From the NCBI RefSeq assembly GCF_030530965.1, contig NZ_JAUMTY010000040.1, positions 5,901 through 20,402 on the forward strand: DNA of 14,502 nt, read 5' to 3'. Positions 1-6,834 of the stretch are shown here, in pieces (the first letter of the stretch is position 1; each line of letters starts with the position of its first letter). Under the pieces are notes generated by a model. The model was not told the origin of the DNA. It did not search any database and saw only the letters and a list, made by a program, of their open reading frames with translations. Position numbers and translations under genes: made by a program. Source of the stretch: Corynebacterium sp. (GTDB lineage: Bacteria; Actinomycetota; Actinomycetes; Mycobacteriales; Mycobacteriaceae).

Positions 1-27
1 CGACACCTTAGCGTCGACACTATGTCG

Positions 28-46
28 CTATGGTCCCGCACCATAG
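28..46. repeat. Perfect 7-bp inverted repeat at the window edge
   Basis: CTATGGT at 28-34 and ACCATAG at 40-46 are exact reverse complements separated by five bases (CCCGC). It lies about 77 bases before the first gene. No T-run follows, so a standard intrinsic terminator is unlikely. It could be an operator for the downstream phosphatase or the hairpin end of an unseen upstream gene. I found no convincing promoter hexamers in bases 1-122. Confidence 0.35.
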
Positions 47-122
47 ATGCAGTTACCAGTGACCCCGACCTGCGTCATTGGCCCACCGAGCGCTTACCAC
101 ACGTTTTGAAAGGTACGCCTGG

Positions 123-1424
123 ATGTCCCAGTCTGAACTGTTCCCCTCCCGCCCGAAATCGCGTCCCTCGCTGCACAAACCCTCGCGCCGATTCTCACGA
201 GTCGCCGTCGCCTCGCTTGTCCTCGGGGCCACCGTCGCCACCGGCGGAATTGCACCGTCCGCCACAACCCCGCGGGCCGCAGCCGCCACGGACATCACCG
301 CGAACATTCCGTACCTTCACCCGCCTGTGCAGCACGAGGGAGCCCCCACACCCCAGGCGTTCCCGCCCGAGGAATACAACTGGTACCCCTCTGACCTCAG
401 CTCACACCCGTTCGGCATCTACGCGGACGTCGTCGGCTCGTACCCGGACCTCAAAGCCCACCACCCCGAGGTCCAAGACACGAACCTCGCGACGCTCACC
501 CGCATTAACCACGACGCCGCGACGAACCCGACCGCCATCTCGCGGGCACAAAGCGACGCGCGCGCCGACAAAGAGGGTGTCCTCCAGCTCTTTTCTGACG
601 CATTCGGTGGCCGGCTGGGCGAGGAATTCCGGCAGGCTCTCAACGAGAATCGCCTCCCCAAGACGGTGATGCTCTTCGGTGGGATTACCGCGCGGGCGGG
701 TGGCCTAGCGAGCAGCACCATCGTCGAAAAGATCGGTTTCAATGAGACCCGCCCTTATGACGATCACCCCGACCAGATCAACAAGTACGAGGTCCCCGGC
801 GAGGATCTCTACGGGCATTCCAAAGCATTCCCGTCCGGTCACACAAACCAAGCAACATGGACGACGACGCTGCTCGCGACCATGCTGCCCGAACTCTCGG
901 ACCAGCTGCTCGCCCGCGGATCCGAGGCCGGGTACAACCGCGTGGTCCTCGGTGTTCACTATCCGCTCGACGTGATGGGTGGCCGGATGACGGGGCTGGC
1001 CGCGGCTGCTGACCGGTGGAACGACCCGCGCATGAGGAACAACCTCATGGCGGCAGCGCAGGAAATTCGCGCTGAGCTGGAGTGGAGGTGTGGCGACACT
1101 CTGGCCAACTGTGTGGCCGCGGATAGCAAATACGACGACAACGCGCTCGGCAATTATGCCTACCGGATGAACTACGACTTCGCGCCGGTCAGCGACCCGA
1201 ATGCCGCGATGATCGTGCCGCAGGCTGCTCCCGACCTCCTGATTAACGCCTTCCCCAACCTCACGTATGAGCAGCGCGCCCAAGTGATCGAACAAACCGC
1301 GGGTCCCGCCGGGATGCCGCTTGATGACCAATCGCCACGCGGTTCCTGGGAGCGCATCAACCTCGCAGCCGCCATGAATGCCGACGTGACCGTCAACGAC
1401 GACGGCAGTGTTCATGTGAATTAG
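123..1424 (+). CDS. Secreted PAP2-family (class A acid phosphatase-like) phosphatase
   Basis: A 433-residue protein predicted to hydrolyse phosphate monoesters outside the cytoplasmic membrane. All three parts of the PAP2/acid phosphatase signature are visible: K203-(X6)-R210-P211, P237-S-G-H240, and N272-R273-(X5)-H279-(X3)-D283. The usual Ser of the third motif is Asn here. H240 is the expected proton donor and H279 the expected phospho-acceptor nucleophile. The N-terminus is a signal peptide with a long basic n-region (R22-R23), a hydrophobic stretch at about 27-43 and an Ala-rich cleavage area near residue 55. The double arginine is not a canonical Tat motif. I chose ATG 123 because AAAGG (109-113) sits nine bases upstream; an in-frame TTG at 78 lacks a good ribosome site. 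There is only one hydrophobic N-terminal segment, so it is soluble or surface-attached rather than a multi-pass lipid phosphatase. The physiological substrate is unknown. It lies 103 bases before a second exported phosphatase. Confidence 0.85.
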   Translation: MSQSELFPSRPKSRPSLHKPSRRFSRVAVASLVLGATVATGGIAPSATTPRAAAATDITANIPYLHPPVQHEGAPTPQAFPPEEYNWYPSDLSSHPFGIYADVVGSYPDLKAHHPEVQDTNLATLTRINHDAATNPTAISRAQSDARADKEGVLQLFSDAFGGRLGEEFRQALNENRLPKTVMLFGGITARAGGLASSTIVEKIGFNETRPYDDHPDQINKYEVPGEDLYGHSKAFPSGHTNQATWTTTLLATMLPELSDQLLARGSEAGYNRVVLGVHYPLDVMGGRMTGLAAAADRWNDPRMRNNLMAAAQEIRAELEWRCGDTLANCVAADSKYDDNALGNYAYRMNYDFAPVSDPNAAMIVPQAAPDLLINAFPNLTYEQRAQVIEQTAGPAGMPLDDQSPRGSWERINLAAAMNADVTVNDDGSVHVN

Positions 1425-1527
1425 GTGCGGGCGACGGCCGGGCTCGTGAGGATGACCACCTCATGAAATGGCCGCGCGAAGGCAAAAACGGCACGAACAG
1501 AAGAGCACGGTAGAGGAGAGGATCGTT
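1425..1527 (+). other. Spacer between the two phosphatase genes
   Basis: These 103 bases hold a weak hairpin, TGAGG (1447-1451) with CCTCA (1459-1463) and a seven-base loop. Close to the next gene is a strong purine-rich ribosome site, AGAGGAGAGG (1511-1520 region), eight to nine bases before ATG 1528. There is no T-run and no clear promoter, so read-through from the PAP2 gene into the PhoD gene is plausible. Confidence 0.4.
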
Positions 1528-3381
1528 ATGACGAACAAGGAACGCAACAACAACCAGCGGCCAGCGGCAACGTCGTCCGAATCGACAAGCGCGGAGGGCA
1601 TTCACCGCGAAGCCGAGCGGCCGGCCGGACGTCCTTCGTACACGCGTCGGAGTTTCTTGCGCTCGTCATTAGCGGCTGGCGGGACTATTGCAGCTGGAAG
1701 CGCGCTCGTCGGGCGGTATCCCCGGGCCTACGCAGGTGACGCGCCGGGATCAAACGCGGCCCCGCAGACCGACGCCGTCGACACTGACCTCTTCCGCCAC
1801 TCCGTCGCGTCGGGCGATCCTCAACCTGACAGCGTCATCATCTGGACACGTGTGACTCCTTCGCCTGAGGCCACACCGGGGTCGGAAAAGGGCGCGGATA
1901 CGCGGGTCAACTGGGAGGTATCCACGTCGCCGGATTTCACGAAAATCGTTCGGAGCGGCTACGAGACCTCGTCGGCAAGCAAAGATCACACGATCAAAGT
2001 TGATGTGAAAGACCTGCAGCCCGACACTCAATACTTCTATCGGTTCGCTGTTGAGCGCGATGGGAAACCGCACTATTCGCGCGTCGGCCGGACTCGGACT
2101 GCGCTGGGCAGCGGTGGCGAGCGGACGGTTAATTTCGGTGTGGTCTCATGCAGTAATTACGAGGCCGGGTACTTTCGTTCCTACCGGGACATTGCTGGGC
2201 GGGACGACCTGGAATTCGTCCTCCACCTGGGCGATTACACCTACGAATACGAGACGGGCGGGTACAACGGGGCCTACGATTCGCAAGTCCGCGTGGTGCA
2301 GCCGGCGGAGCGCACCACGACTTTGCAGGACTATCGCATCCGTCAGGGCTGCTACCACGAAGACCCTGACCTGGCCGATTGCCACGCAGTCAAGCCGTTC
2401 ATTTGTATTTGGGATGATCACGAATTTGCCGACAACAACTGGCGCGACGGGGCGGCCGGGAGCTCAGCCGAACCGGATGACAATTATCAAGCCATCAAAG
2501 CTGCCGCGATGCAGGCGTATTTTGAATGGCTACCCGTGCGGGTGAGCGCGGGGAACCAAGGTTCGCACCTTTACCGCAAGCTGCAATACGGAAACCTGAT
2601 GGAATTCATCATTCCGGATTTGCGCACGTACCGCGATTACGAGCTGGTTTATACCAATAAAAAGATGTTCCTCAAGACGGATCCGGATTTTATTCGGGCC
2701 GCTGGGAAAGATGACCGATCCATGATGGGGCAAACCCAGTTCGAGTGGTTCGGGAATGTGCTCTCCAGCTCACCGACCACGTGGCAGATGGTTGCCAACG
2801 AAGTGATGTTCGCACCCATGACTCTTCCCGACGGTCTTGACCAGCGCACACACGACTGGTTGGTCACACAAATCGGCCTGCCGGACCAGGGGATCCCTCT
2901 GAACACTGACCAGTGGGATGGTTATATGGCTGAACGGCAAAAGATTATTGACCTAATCGCCGACACTAAGAAAAACGTGGTGTTCCTGACTGGCGATATT
3001 CACTCGTCGTGGGCCAATGACATTCCGCGAGACATTCAAAAGTATCGGACCGGAGCATCCAAAGATGTTGTTGCCACAGAGTTTGTGACGCCGTCTATTA
3101 CCGCTAATGGGCTTTTCGATACGGTTGCGAAATCGCGGGCATTAGACCAGGCAGCACGGCAAGTTTCTACCACCGCTGCCGACGTTCTACAGAAAACCAA
3201 TGCGTGGTTTAAGTGGATAGATTTCATTCACCACGGATATATGGCAGTGAGCGTCTCGCCCGACGCTGTGTCGTGCGAGTGGTTGCACGTCGATAATGTT
3301 CTTTCTCCGAACACGCCGTTTAGGTCTGCTCGGAAGTGTACGGCATATAAAGATAAGCCCGGCGTACATACTGATGCCTAG
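1528..3381 (+). CDS. phoD: PhoD-family alkaline phosphatase/phosphodiesterase, Tat-exported
   Basis: A 617-residue secreted metallophosphoesterase. Members of this family hydrolyse phosphomono- and diesters using Fe3+ and Ca2+ and are exported folded by the Tat pathway. The signal peptide has a near-perfect twin-arginine motif, T-R40-R41-S-F-L-R, then a hydrophobic core and an AYA-type cleavage site. The PhoD N-terminal domain follows (FRHSVASGDP, then IIWTRVTP). The catalytic domain shows C208 in VSCSN (expected iron ligand), D236 in GDYTYEY with Y239 nearby, the W295-D-D-H-E299 block, and D490/H492 in LTGDIHSSW. I chose ATG 1528 over the in-frame ATG at 1468 because of the AGGAG just upstream and because the extra residues look non-native. 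Its place beside a PAP2 phosphatase suggests a phosphate-scavenging pair. I saw no recognisable PhoR/PhoP box upstream. The family call is firm; the exact substrate is not. Confidence 0.93.
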   Translation: MTNKERNNNQRPAATSSESTSAEGIHREAERPAGRPSYTRRSFLRSSLAAGGTIAAGSALVGRYPRAYAGDAPGSNAAPQTDAVDTDLFRHSVASGDPQPDSVIIWTRVTPSPEATPGSEKGADTRVNWEVSTSPDFTKIVRSGYETSSASKDHTIKVDVKDLQPDTQYFYRFAVERDGKPHYSRVGRTRTALGSGGERTVNFGVVSCSNYEAGYFRSYRDIAGRDDLEFVLHLGDYTYEYETGGYNGAYDSQVRVVQPAERTTTLQDYRIRQGCYHEDPDLADCHAVKPFICIWDDHEFADNNWRDGAAGSSAEPDDNYQAIKAAAMQAYFEWLPVRVSAGNQGSHLYRKLQYGNLMEFIIPDLRTYRDYELVYTNKKMFLKTDPDFIRAAGKDDRSMMGQTQFEWFGNVLSSSPTTWQMVANEVMFAPMTLPDGLDQRTHDWLVTQIGLPDQGIPLNTDQWDGYMAERQKIIDLIADTKKNVVFLTGDIHSSWANDIPRDIQKYRTGASKDVVATEFVTPSITANGLFDTVAKSRALDQAARQVSTTAADVLQKTNAWFKWIDFIHHGYMAVSVSPDAVSCEWLHVDNVLSPNTPFRSARKCTAYKDKPGVHTDA

Positions 3382-3394
3382 GTTATGAAATAAC
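3382..3394. repeat. Small inverted repeat just after the phoD stop codon
   Basis: GTTAT (3382-3386) and ATAAC (3390-3394) pair around GAA. With its flank the left half reads CTAGGTTA, which matches seven of eight bases of a DtxR half-site (TTAGGTTA). The right half is offset by two bases from the DtxR arrangement. It could be a degenerate iron-regulator operator for the binding protein downstream, or chance. Confidence 0.2.
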
Positions 3395-3436
3395 GAGTGT
3401 GTGTAACCACAGGCCGATATCCCTAGACTCCCACTG

Positions 3437-3455
3437 TAAGGCTTAGCTAAAGTGA
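3437..3455 (+). promoter_or_regulatory. Weak DtxR-like site upstream of the Tat lipoprotein gene
   Basis: The 19 bases TAAGGCTTAGCTAAAGTGA match the DtxR/IdeR consensus TTAGGTTAGSCTAACCTAA at 11 of 19 positions by eye and contain the exact palindrome TTAGCTAA. A possible -10 hexamer, TAGACT (3424-3429, TANNNT type), lies just before it, so a bound repressor would block the start of transcription. DtxR control of siderophore-uptake genes is well established in corynebacteria. Its use at this site is inference, and the match is weak. Confidence 0.25.
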
Positions 3456-3465
3456 TACGTGTTCT

Positions 3466-3492
3466 TTGACCGAGACCTACGTATGCGGTCAA
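3466..3492. repeat. Perfect 7-bp inverted repeat in the leader of the Tat lipoprotein gene
   Basis: TTGACCG (3466-3472) and CGGTCAA (3486-3492) are exact inverted copies with 13 bases between them. The 20-base centre-to-centre distance, about two helical turns, would suit a dimeric DNA-binding protein. As RNA it would make a moderate hairpin in the 5' leader. TTGACC also resembles a -35 hexamer, but no -10 sits at the right distance. Confidence 0.35.
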
Positions 3493-3504
3493 CACAATGC
3501 GTGA

Positions 3505-3536
3505 ATGAGGCCCACGTGGGATTTCGACCGCCTCAT
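3505..3536. repeat. Nested palindromes in the leader of the Tat lipoprotein gene
   Basis: ATGAGG (3505-3510) pairs with CCTCAT (3531-3536). Directly inside the left arm is the perfect 10-bp palindrome CCCACGTGGG (3511-3520). It ends about 20 bases before the GTG start of the binding-protein gene. It could be an operator or an RNA structure near the ribosome site. The half-motif ACGTGGG recurs upstream of the second binding-protein gene (10393-10418). Confidence 0.35.
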
Positions 3537-3557
3537 CTCGCAGTGAAAGGGGTATCC

Positions 3558-4511
3558 GTGCCAACCAGTCGTCGTAACTTCTTGAAATCTTCCCTCGCTA
3601 TTGCTGCATTGGCCACCACGGCCGGCGTCGTCAGCGCATGTAGCAATGACGATGATGACAAGAGCAGCGATAACTCAAGCAAGAACGACCGCATCGCCGC
3701 TATCGGATGGGGGGATTACTGCACGCTCCTGGCAATGAACATCACGCCGACCTTCATCTTGACCCCGATGGGGATGGATGAGAAGAAGGACAACGGCGTC
3801 GGCCCCTGGGCGAGTGACAAAGTCCAGGGCAAAGACATCACCGTCATGGCGGCAACCTCCCAGGAAATCGGCAACGACGTTCTGGAAAAAATTGCCGCTG
3901 CAAAGCCGTCGAAGATTATTGCCGTGAACTCCGGGCTGAAAGATGATGAGAAGAAGCGGCTCAACGATATTGCGCCGACCACTGTTCACTCCGACAAGTA
4001 CGCGGACTACCAGGTGCCGTGGGACGCTCAGGTCAAAGAAATTGCCAAGGCGGTAGGTAAGGAATCCGACGGCGATAAACTCGTCAGCGACACTAAGAAG
4101 AAATTTGATGATTTCTCGTCATCTCACCCGGATCTAAAAGGTAAGAAAGCCGCCACAGTTATTGCTATGCAAGGCCAATTCGCGGTCTATACCAGTGGCG
4201 ATGGACGCGGACAGTTTATTAAGGACCTGGGATTCGTCATTCCGGACGACCTTAATAAGGGAGATAACGGCCAGTTCTATAAATATCTCTCGTCCGAGAA
4301 CCTCTCTCAGCTCGACGAACTCGACTACCTCTTCCTGCTCGATTACGCCGGAAGTAATGAGGAAGCGAAGAAAAACCCGCTGTTCCAGAACATTAAAGCT
4401 GTGAAAGAAGGGAATATGCGGGAGATTTCTCAGGACACCGCAACGGCCATGAGTCTGCCTAACCCGCTGACCATTCCGTGGGCGATTGAGCAGTTCGACA
4501 AGGCTATCTAG
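3558..4511 (+). CDS. Tat-exported lipoprotein, iron/siderophore ABC substrate-binding protein (orphan)
   Basis: A 317-residue substrate-binding lipoprotein of the TroA/FecB type (Peripla_BP_2), expected to capture a ferric-chelate-like ligand outside the membrane and pass it to a FecCD permease. The signal peptide combines a classical Tat motif (S-R5-R6-N-F-L-K) with a lipobox ending at C28 (VSAC). An acidic/serine linker follows, then the binding fold (start IAAIGWGDY; later KIIAVNSG, GRGQFIKDLG, LDYLFLLDYAG and the IPWAIEQFDKAI terminus). I chose the GTG start at 3558 because AAAGGGG (3546-3552) lies five bases upstream and this start puts the Tat motif at residue 4; the open frame extends upstream to 3459 but reads as non-coding. 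No permease or ATPase is adjacent, so it must share a transporter encoded elsewhere, perhaps the one at 11689-13565. The ligand cannot be told from sequence. Confidence 0.82.
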   Translation: MPTSRRNFLKSSLAIAALATTAGVVSACSNDDDDKSSDNSSKNDRIAAIGWGDYCTLLAMNITPTFILTPMGMDEKKDNGVGPWASDKVQGKDITVMAATSQEIGNDVLEKIAAAKPSKIIAVNSGLKDDEKKRLNDIAPTTVHSDKYADYQVPWDAQVKEIAKAVGKESDGDKLVSDTKKKFDDFSSSHPDLKGKKAATVIAMQGQFAVYTSGDGRGQFIKDLGFVIPDDLNKGDNGQFYKYLSSENLSQLDELDYLFLLDYAGSNEEAKKNPLFQNIKAVKEGNMREISQDTATAMSLPNPLTIPWAIEQFDKAI

Positions 4512-4523
4512 GGGTGCCCAGCG

Positions 4524-4952
4524 CTACTTTTCGAACGGGAGCTTCTCGGGCTTCCCGGAGTGCCCCTGATACCCCTCATGGTCGCCGGTGTGCAGCGTGA
4601 GCTGCATGATCGCCCCATCCTTCGACGTCACATGGTGAACCACGAACGCCGGAACATATTGCACCATCCCCGGCGTCAACGTGGTCGCCGTGAACTCCTT
4701 CTCATCCACTTCCGACGGATCAGACGCCTTCCTGGCGACGGCGAACTCAACCTCCCCTTCGATCACCTGGACGGAAATCGGGTGCGGTGCATGATGCGAA
4801 TCCAGGCGCTGACCGGGCGCGAAGCGGAATGCCACGATCGTCGCTCCGTCGGCAGTTGCTAAGCGTTGCGCCGCGGGGAAATCGCCCTCCTTCGCGGACG
4901 GAGCCTCGTCGTTAATATTGAGAACAAATGGAGCATGTGGTGTGAAGGGCAT
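4524..4952 (-). CDS. Small single-domain cupin protein
   Basis: A 142-residue protein with one conserved beta-barrel cupin domain and no signal peptide or membrane segment, so cytoplasmic. Cupin motif 1 is visible as P46-G47-X5-H53-H54-X2-H57, with Q62 where Glu is usual, and then EGEVEF. Motif 2 is P94-G95-M-V-Q-Y-V-P101 followed by H106-H107. These histidines could bind a divalent metal. Cupins cover many enzymes and sensors, and nothing here fixes a reaction. I chose the ATG at 4952: a purine-rich GAAGGAAG precedes it on the minus strand, and the 64 residues added by the longer open frame (to 5144) look non-native. It is convergent with the upstream lipoprotein gene, with only 12 bases between the stop codons. 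The C-terminal tail, Gly/His-rich then Lys-rich, is probably disordered. Confidence 0.75.
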   Translation of the reverse strand: MPFTPHAPFVLNINDEAPSAKEGDFPAAQRLATADGATIVAFRFAPGQRLDSHHAPHPISVQVIEGEVEFAVARKASDPSEVDEKEFTATTLTPGMVQYVPAFVVHHVTSKDGAIMQLTLHTGDHEGYQGHSGKPEKLPFEK

Positions 4953-5443
4953 GACCTGGCTCTTCCTTCTATCCGATGATGATCTGGTGACCTCATCGTA
5001 ACTCTGAGCGTGCTGGAGGGGCAGCCCCTTCTGGGGTGCATAAAGACAGCGCGACGCGCACACGAAAGCACCGCGTTGACCGCCGTCGGCAAGCGATTTT
5101 GAAAGAAATACCCTGGTTGTTAGACTGCTTGAGTCTTTGTACATCTACTTTGTTGTAGGCCCACCCGCCTCACAGCGTCCCTCGAAGACAAGCAGCGAGC
5201 CGATCAGTTACTGAGCTGGTTCGGCGCCCCTGAGTGGTTCACCTGAACCCTCGGCAATAATCCTGTCAAAACCCCAGCTAGATGGGCTAGTTACGCGCAC
5301 GACAGCGCAGAGCAACTAGCTCGCGGATGGCGACAGTGACATTGCCGGGGGATTTTCTGCGGTAACCCATCAGTCGCTTGCCCGAAACGGGGATAACGCG
5401 TGGTGGAAGGGAACCGCAGCGAGAAAGGCACTAGGTCACATCC
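4953..5443. other. 491-base gene-free region: divergent leader of the cupin gene and rpsH
   Basis: I see no convincing gene here. Going rightwards it holds: AGGGG (5017-5021) and CCCCT (5025-5029) around CAG, a short GC hairpin; AGACT (5122-5126) with AGTCT (5132-5136); the AGCTAG/GCTAGTT/AACTAGC cluster (5276-5321, listed separately); and a small CCCG-AAA-CGGG hairpin (5381-5391). Because rpsH is separated from the earlier spc genes by at least 5 kb, a promoter for the ribosomal block probably lies in this stretch. I could not find a pair of hexamers good enough to call. The rpsH ribosome site is probably in 5424-5435 (AAAGG, then AGGT). Confidence 0.5.
5276..5321 (+). promoter_or_regulatory. 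Mutually exclusive hairpins in the rpsH leader
   Basis: GCTAGTT (5286-5292) pairs perfectly with AACTAGC (5314-5320), with an inner GCGC (5295-5298)/GCGC (5305-5308) stem. The same right arm, read as CTAGCT (5316-5321), also pairs perfectly with an upstream AGCTAG (5276-5281). The two pairings cannot form together, which is the layout of an attenuator or ribosomal-protein leader. It lies about 120 bases before the rpsH start. Function is inference; the complementarity is direct. Confidence 0.35.
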
Positions 5444-5842
5444 ATGACCATGACAGATCCTATCGCCGACATGCTGTCGCGCGTGCGCAACGCAAGTAAT
5501 GCGTACCACGACACTGTCTCGATGCCTTCGTCGAACCTCAAGGTCCACATCGCAGAGATCTTGAAGCAAGAAGGCTACATTGCTGACTTCACCGTTGAGG
5601 ACGCCAAAGTCGGTAAGACCCTGACCATCGAGCTGAAGTACGGCTCCACCCGCCAGCGTTCGCTGTCCGGTGTGCGCCGCGTGTCCAGCCCTGGTCTGCG
5701 CGTCTATGCAAAGTCCACCAACCTGCCTCAGGTCCTGGGTGGCCTGGGCGTGGCTATCATTTCCACGTCCCAGGGTCTGCTCACTGACCGTCAGGCTTCT
5801 GAGAAGGGCGTAGGCGGAGAAGTTCTCGCCTACGTCTGGTAG
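5444..5842 (+). CDS. rpsH: 30S ribosomal protein S8
   Basis: A 132-residue S8, the normal length. It binds 16S rRNA helix 21 in the platform of the small subunit and is a classical translational autoregulator of spc operons in enterobacteria. The N-terminal block MTMTDPIADMLSRVRNA and the C-terminal block (GLGVAIISTSQGLLTDRQA, GGEVLAYVW) are diagnostic. ATG 5444 fits the MTMTDPIADML N-terminus I remember from corynebacteria; ATG 5450 is a possible alternative. It is the first gene of the ribosomal block here and is followed 17 bases later by rplF. The preceding spc genes (rplN, rplX, rplE) are not in the window, which instead has unrelated genes upstream. Confidence 0.98.
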   Translation: MTMTDPIADMLSRVRNASNAYHDTVSMPSSNLKVHIAEILKQEGYIADFTVEDAKVGKTLTIELKYGSTRQRSLSGVRRVSSPGLRVYAKSTNLPQVLGGLGVAIISTSQGLLTDRQASEKGVGGEVLAYVW

Positions 5843-5859
5843 GGGAGGAGTGAACACAC

Positions 5860-6396
5860 ATGTCGCGTATTGGTAACTCACCAGTGGCGGTCCCATCCAA
5901 CGTCACCGTCACCATCAACGGGCAAAACGTTGAGGTCAAGGGCCCTAAGGGCACCCTGGCCATCGACGTTCCGGAGCCCATCACCATCGCTCAGGAAGGC
6001 GACGAGATCGTCGTCTCCCGTCCGGACGATCACCGCAAGAGCCGCTCTTTGCACGGCCTGTCACGCTCACTGATCAACAACATGGTCGTCGGCGTGACCG
6101 AGGGCTACACCATCAAGATGGAAATCTTCGGTGTTGGCTACCGTGTGCTGGCTAAAGGCAGCGACTTGGAATTCTCCCTCGGCTACAGCCACCCGATCCT
6201 GATCAAGGCACCGGAAGGCATCACCTTCGCCGTGGACGGACAGACCAAGTTCTCTATCAGTGGTATCGACAAACAGCAGGTGGGACAGCTCGCCGCGAAT
6301 ATCCGTCGTCTGCGCAAGGACGACCCCTACAAGGGCAAGGGTATCCGCTACGAAGGTGAGCAGATCCGCCGCAAGGTCGGAAAGACGGGTAAGTAA
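5860..6396 (+). CDS. rplF: 50S ribosomal protein L6
   Basis: A 178-residue L6 of normal length. It binds 23S rRNA near the sarcin-ricin loop and helps position elongation factors. The start MSRIGNSPVAVP, the GPKGTL segment and the C-terminal signature DPYKGKGIRYEGEQIRRKVGK are typical. A strong GGGGAGGAG precedes the ATG. Its stop codon TAA overlaps the ATG of rplR by one base, which implies translational coupling. Confidence 0.98.
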   Translation: MSRIGNSPVAVPSNVTVTINGQNVEVKGPKGTLAIDVPEPITIAQEGDEIVVSRPDDHRKSRSLHGLSRSLINNMVVGVTEGYTIKMEIFGVGYRVLAKGSDLEFSLGYSHPILIKAPEGITFAVDGQTKFSISGIDKQQVGQLAANIRRLRKDDPYKGKGIRYEGEQIRRKVGKTGK

Positions 6397-6791
6397 TGAG
6401 CAACGACAACAAGCGTCTCCCTATCGGTAAAGACATTGCCACTCGCCGTCGCGTGGCTCGTAAGGCTCGCCACTTCCGTATTCGCAAGAACCTCCGTGGC
6501 ACCGCTGAGATCCCGCGCCTCGTCGTGCACCGGACCTCACGGCACATGCACGTCCAGGTTATCGACGACACCATCGGCCACACCCTGGCTGCTGCGTCGT
6601 CCATCGAGCCTGAAGTCCGCGCCATGGAGGGCGACAAGAAAGCCCGCGGCGCCAAGGTTGGCGAGTTGATCGCTGAGCGCGCCAAGGCGAAGGGCATTGA
6701 GACTGTCAAGTTTGACCGCGGTGGCTACAAGTACCACGGTCGCGTCGCCGCACTGGCCGACGCCGCACGTGAAGGTGGTCTGAAATTCTAA
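6396..6791 (+). CDS. rplR: 50S ribosomal protein L18
   Basis: A 131-residue L18, which binds 5S rRNA together with L5 and L25 in the central protuberance. The basic N-terminus (TRRRVARKARHFRIRKNLRG), the segment PRLVVHRTSRHMHVQVIDD and the terminus FDRGGYKYHGRVAALADAAREGGLKF are typical. Its ATG shares one base with the rplF stop (TAATG). The next gene begins 43 bases later with its own AAGGA ribosome site. Confidence 0.98.
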   Translation: MSNDNKRLPIGKDIATRRRVARKARHFRIRKNLRGTAEIPRLVVHRTSRHMHVQVIDDTIGHTLAAASSIEPEVRAMEGDKKARGAKVGELIAERAKAKGIETVKFDRGGYKYHGRVAALADAAREGGLKF

Positions 6792-6834
6792 TGGCCACGC
6801 ATAGCACCGCACTCAACAACGGAAGGATCGCGTA

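Noticed and set aside
78..122. TTG start at 78 for the PAP2 phosphatase
   Set aside because: No ribosome site precedes it, while ATG 123 has AAAGG at a good distance; the signal peptide is complete without the extra residues.
705..1415. A long minus-strand open frame of 236 codons across the PAP2 gene
   Set aside because: It lies fully inside a gene with a complete catalytic signature, has no recognisable family, and is a typical high-GC antisense shadow.
3459..3557. An upstream start giving the Tat lipoprotein 33 extra residues
   Set aside because: It would bury the Tat motif, crosses several inverted repeats, and lacks a ribosome site, unlike GTG 3558.
5017..5029. AGGGG-CAG-CCCCT as a terminator for the cupin or another gene
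   Set aside because: The stem is short, no T-run follows on either strand, and it lies upstream of the cupin start rather than after a gene.
4953..5144. A 64-residue N-terminal extension of the cupin protein
   Set aside because: It adds no domain, its composition looks non-native, and the internal ATG at 4952 has a purine-rich ribosome site and matches a normal cupin start.
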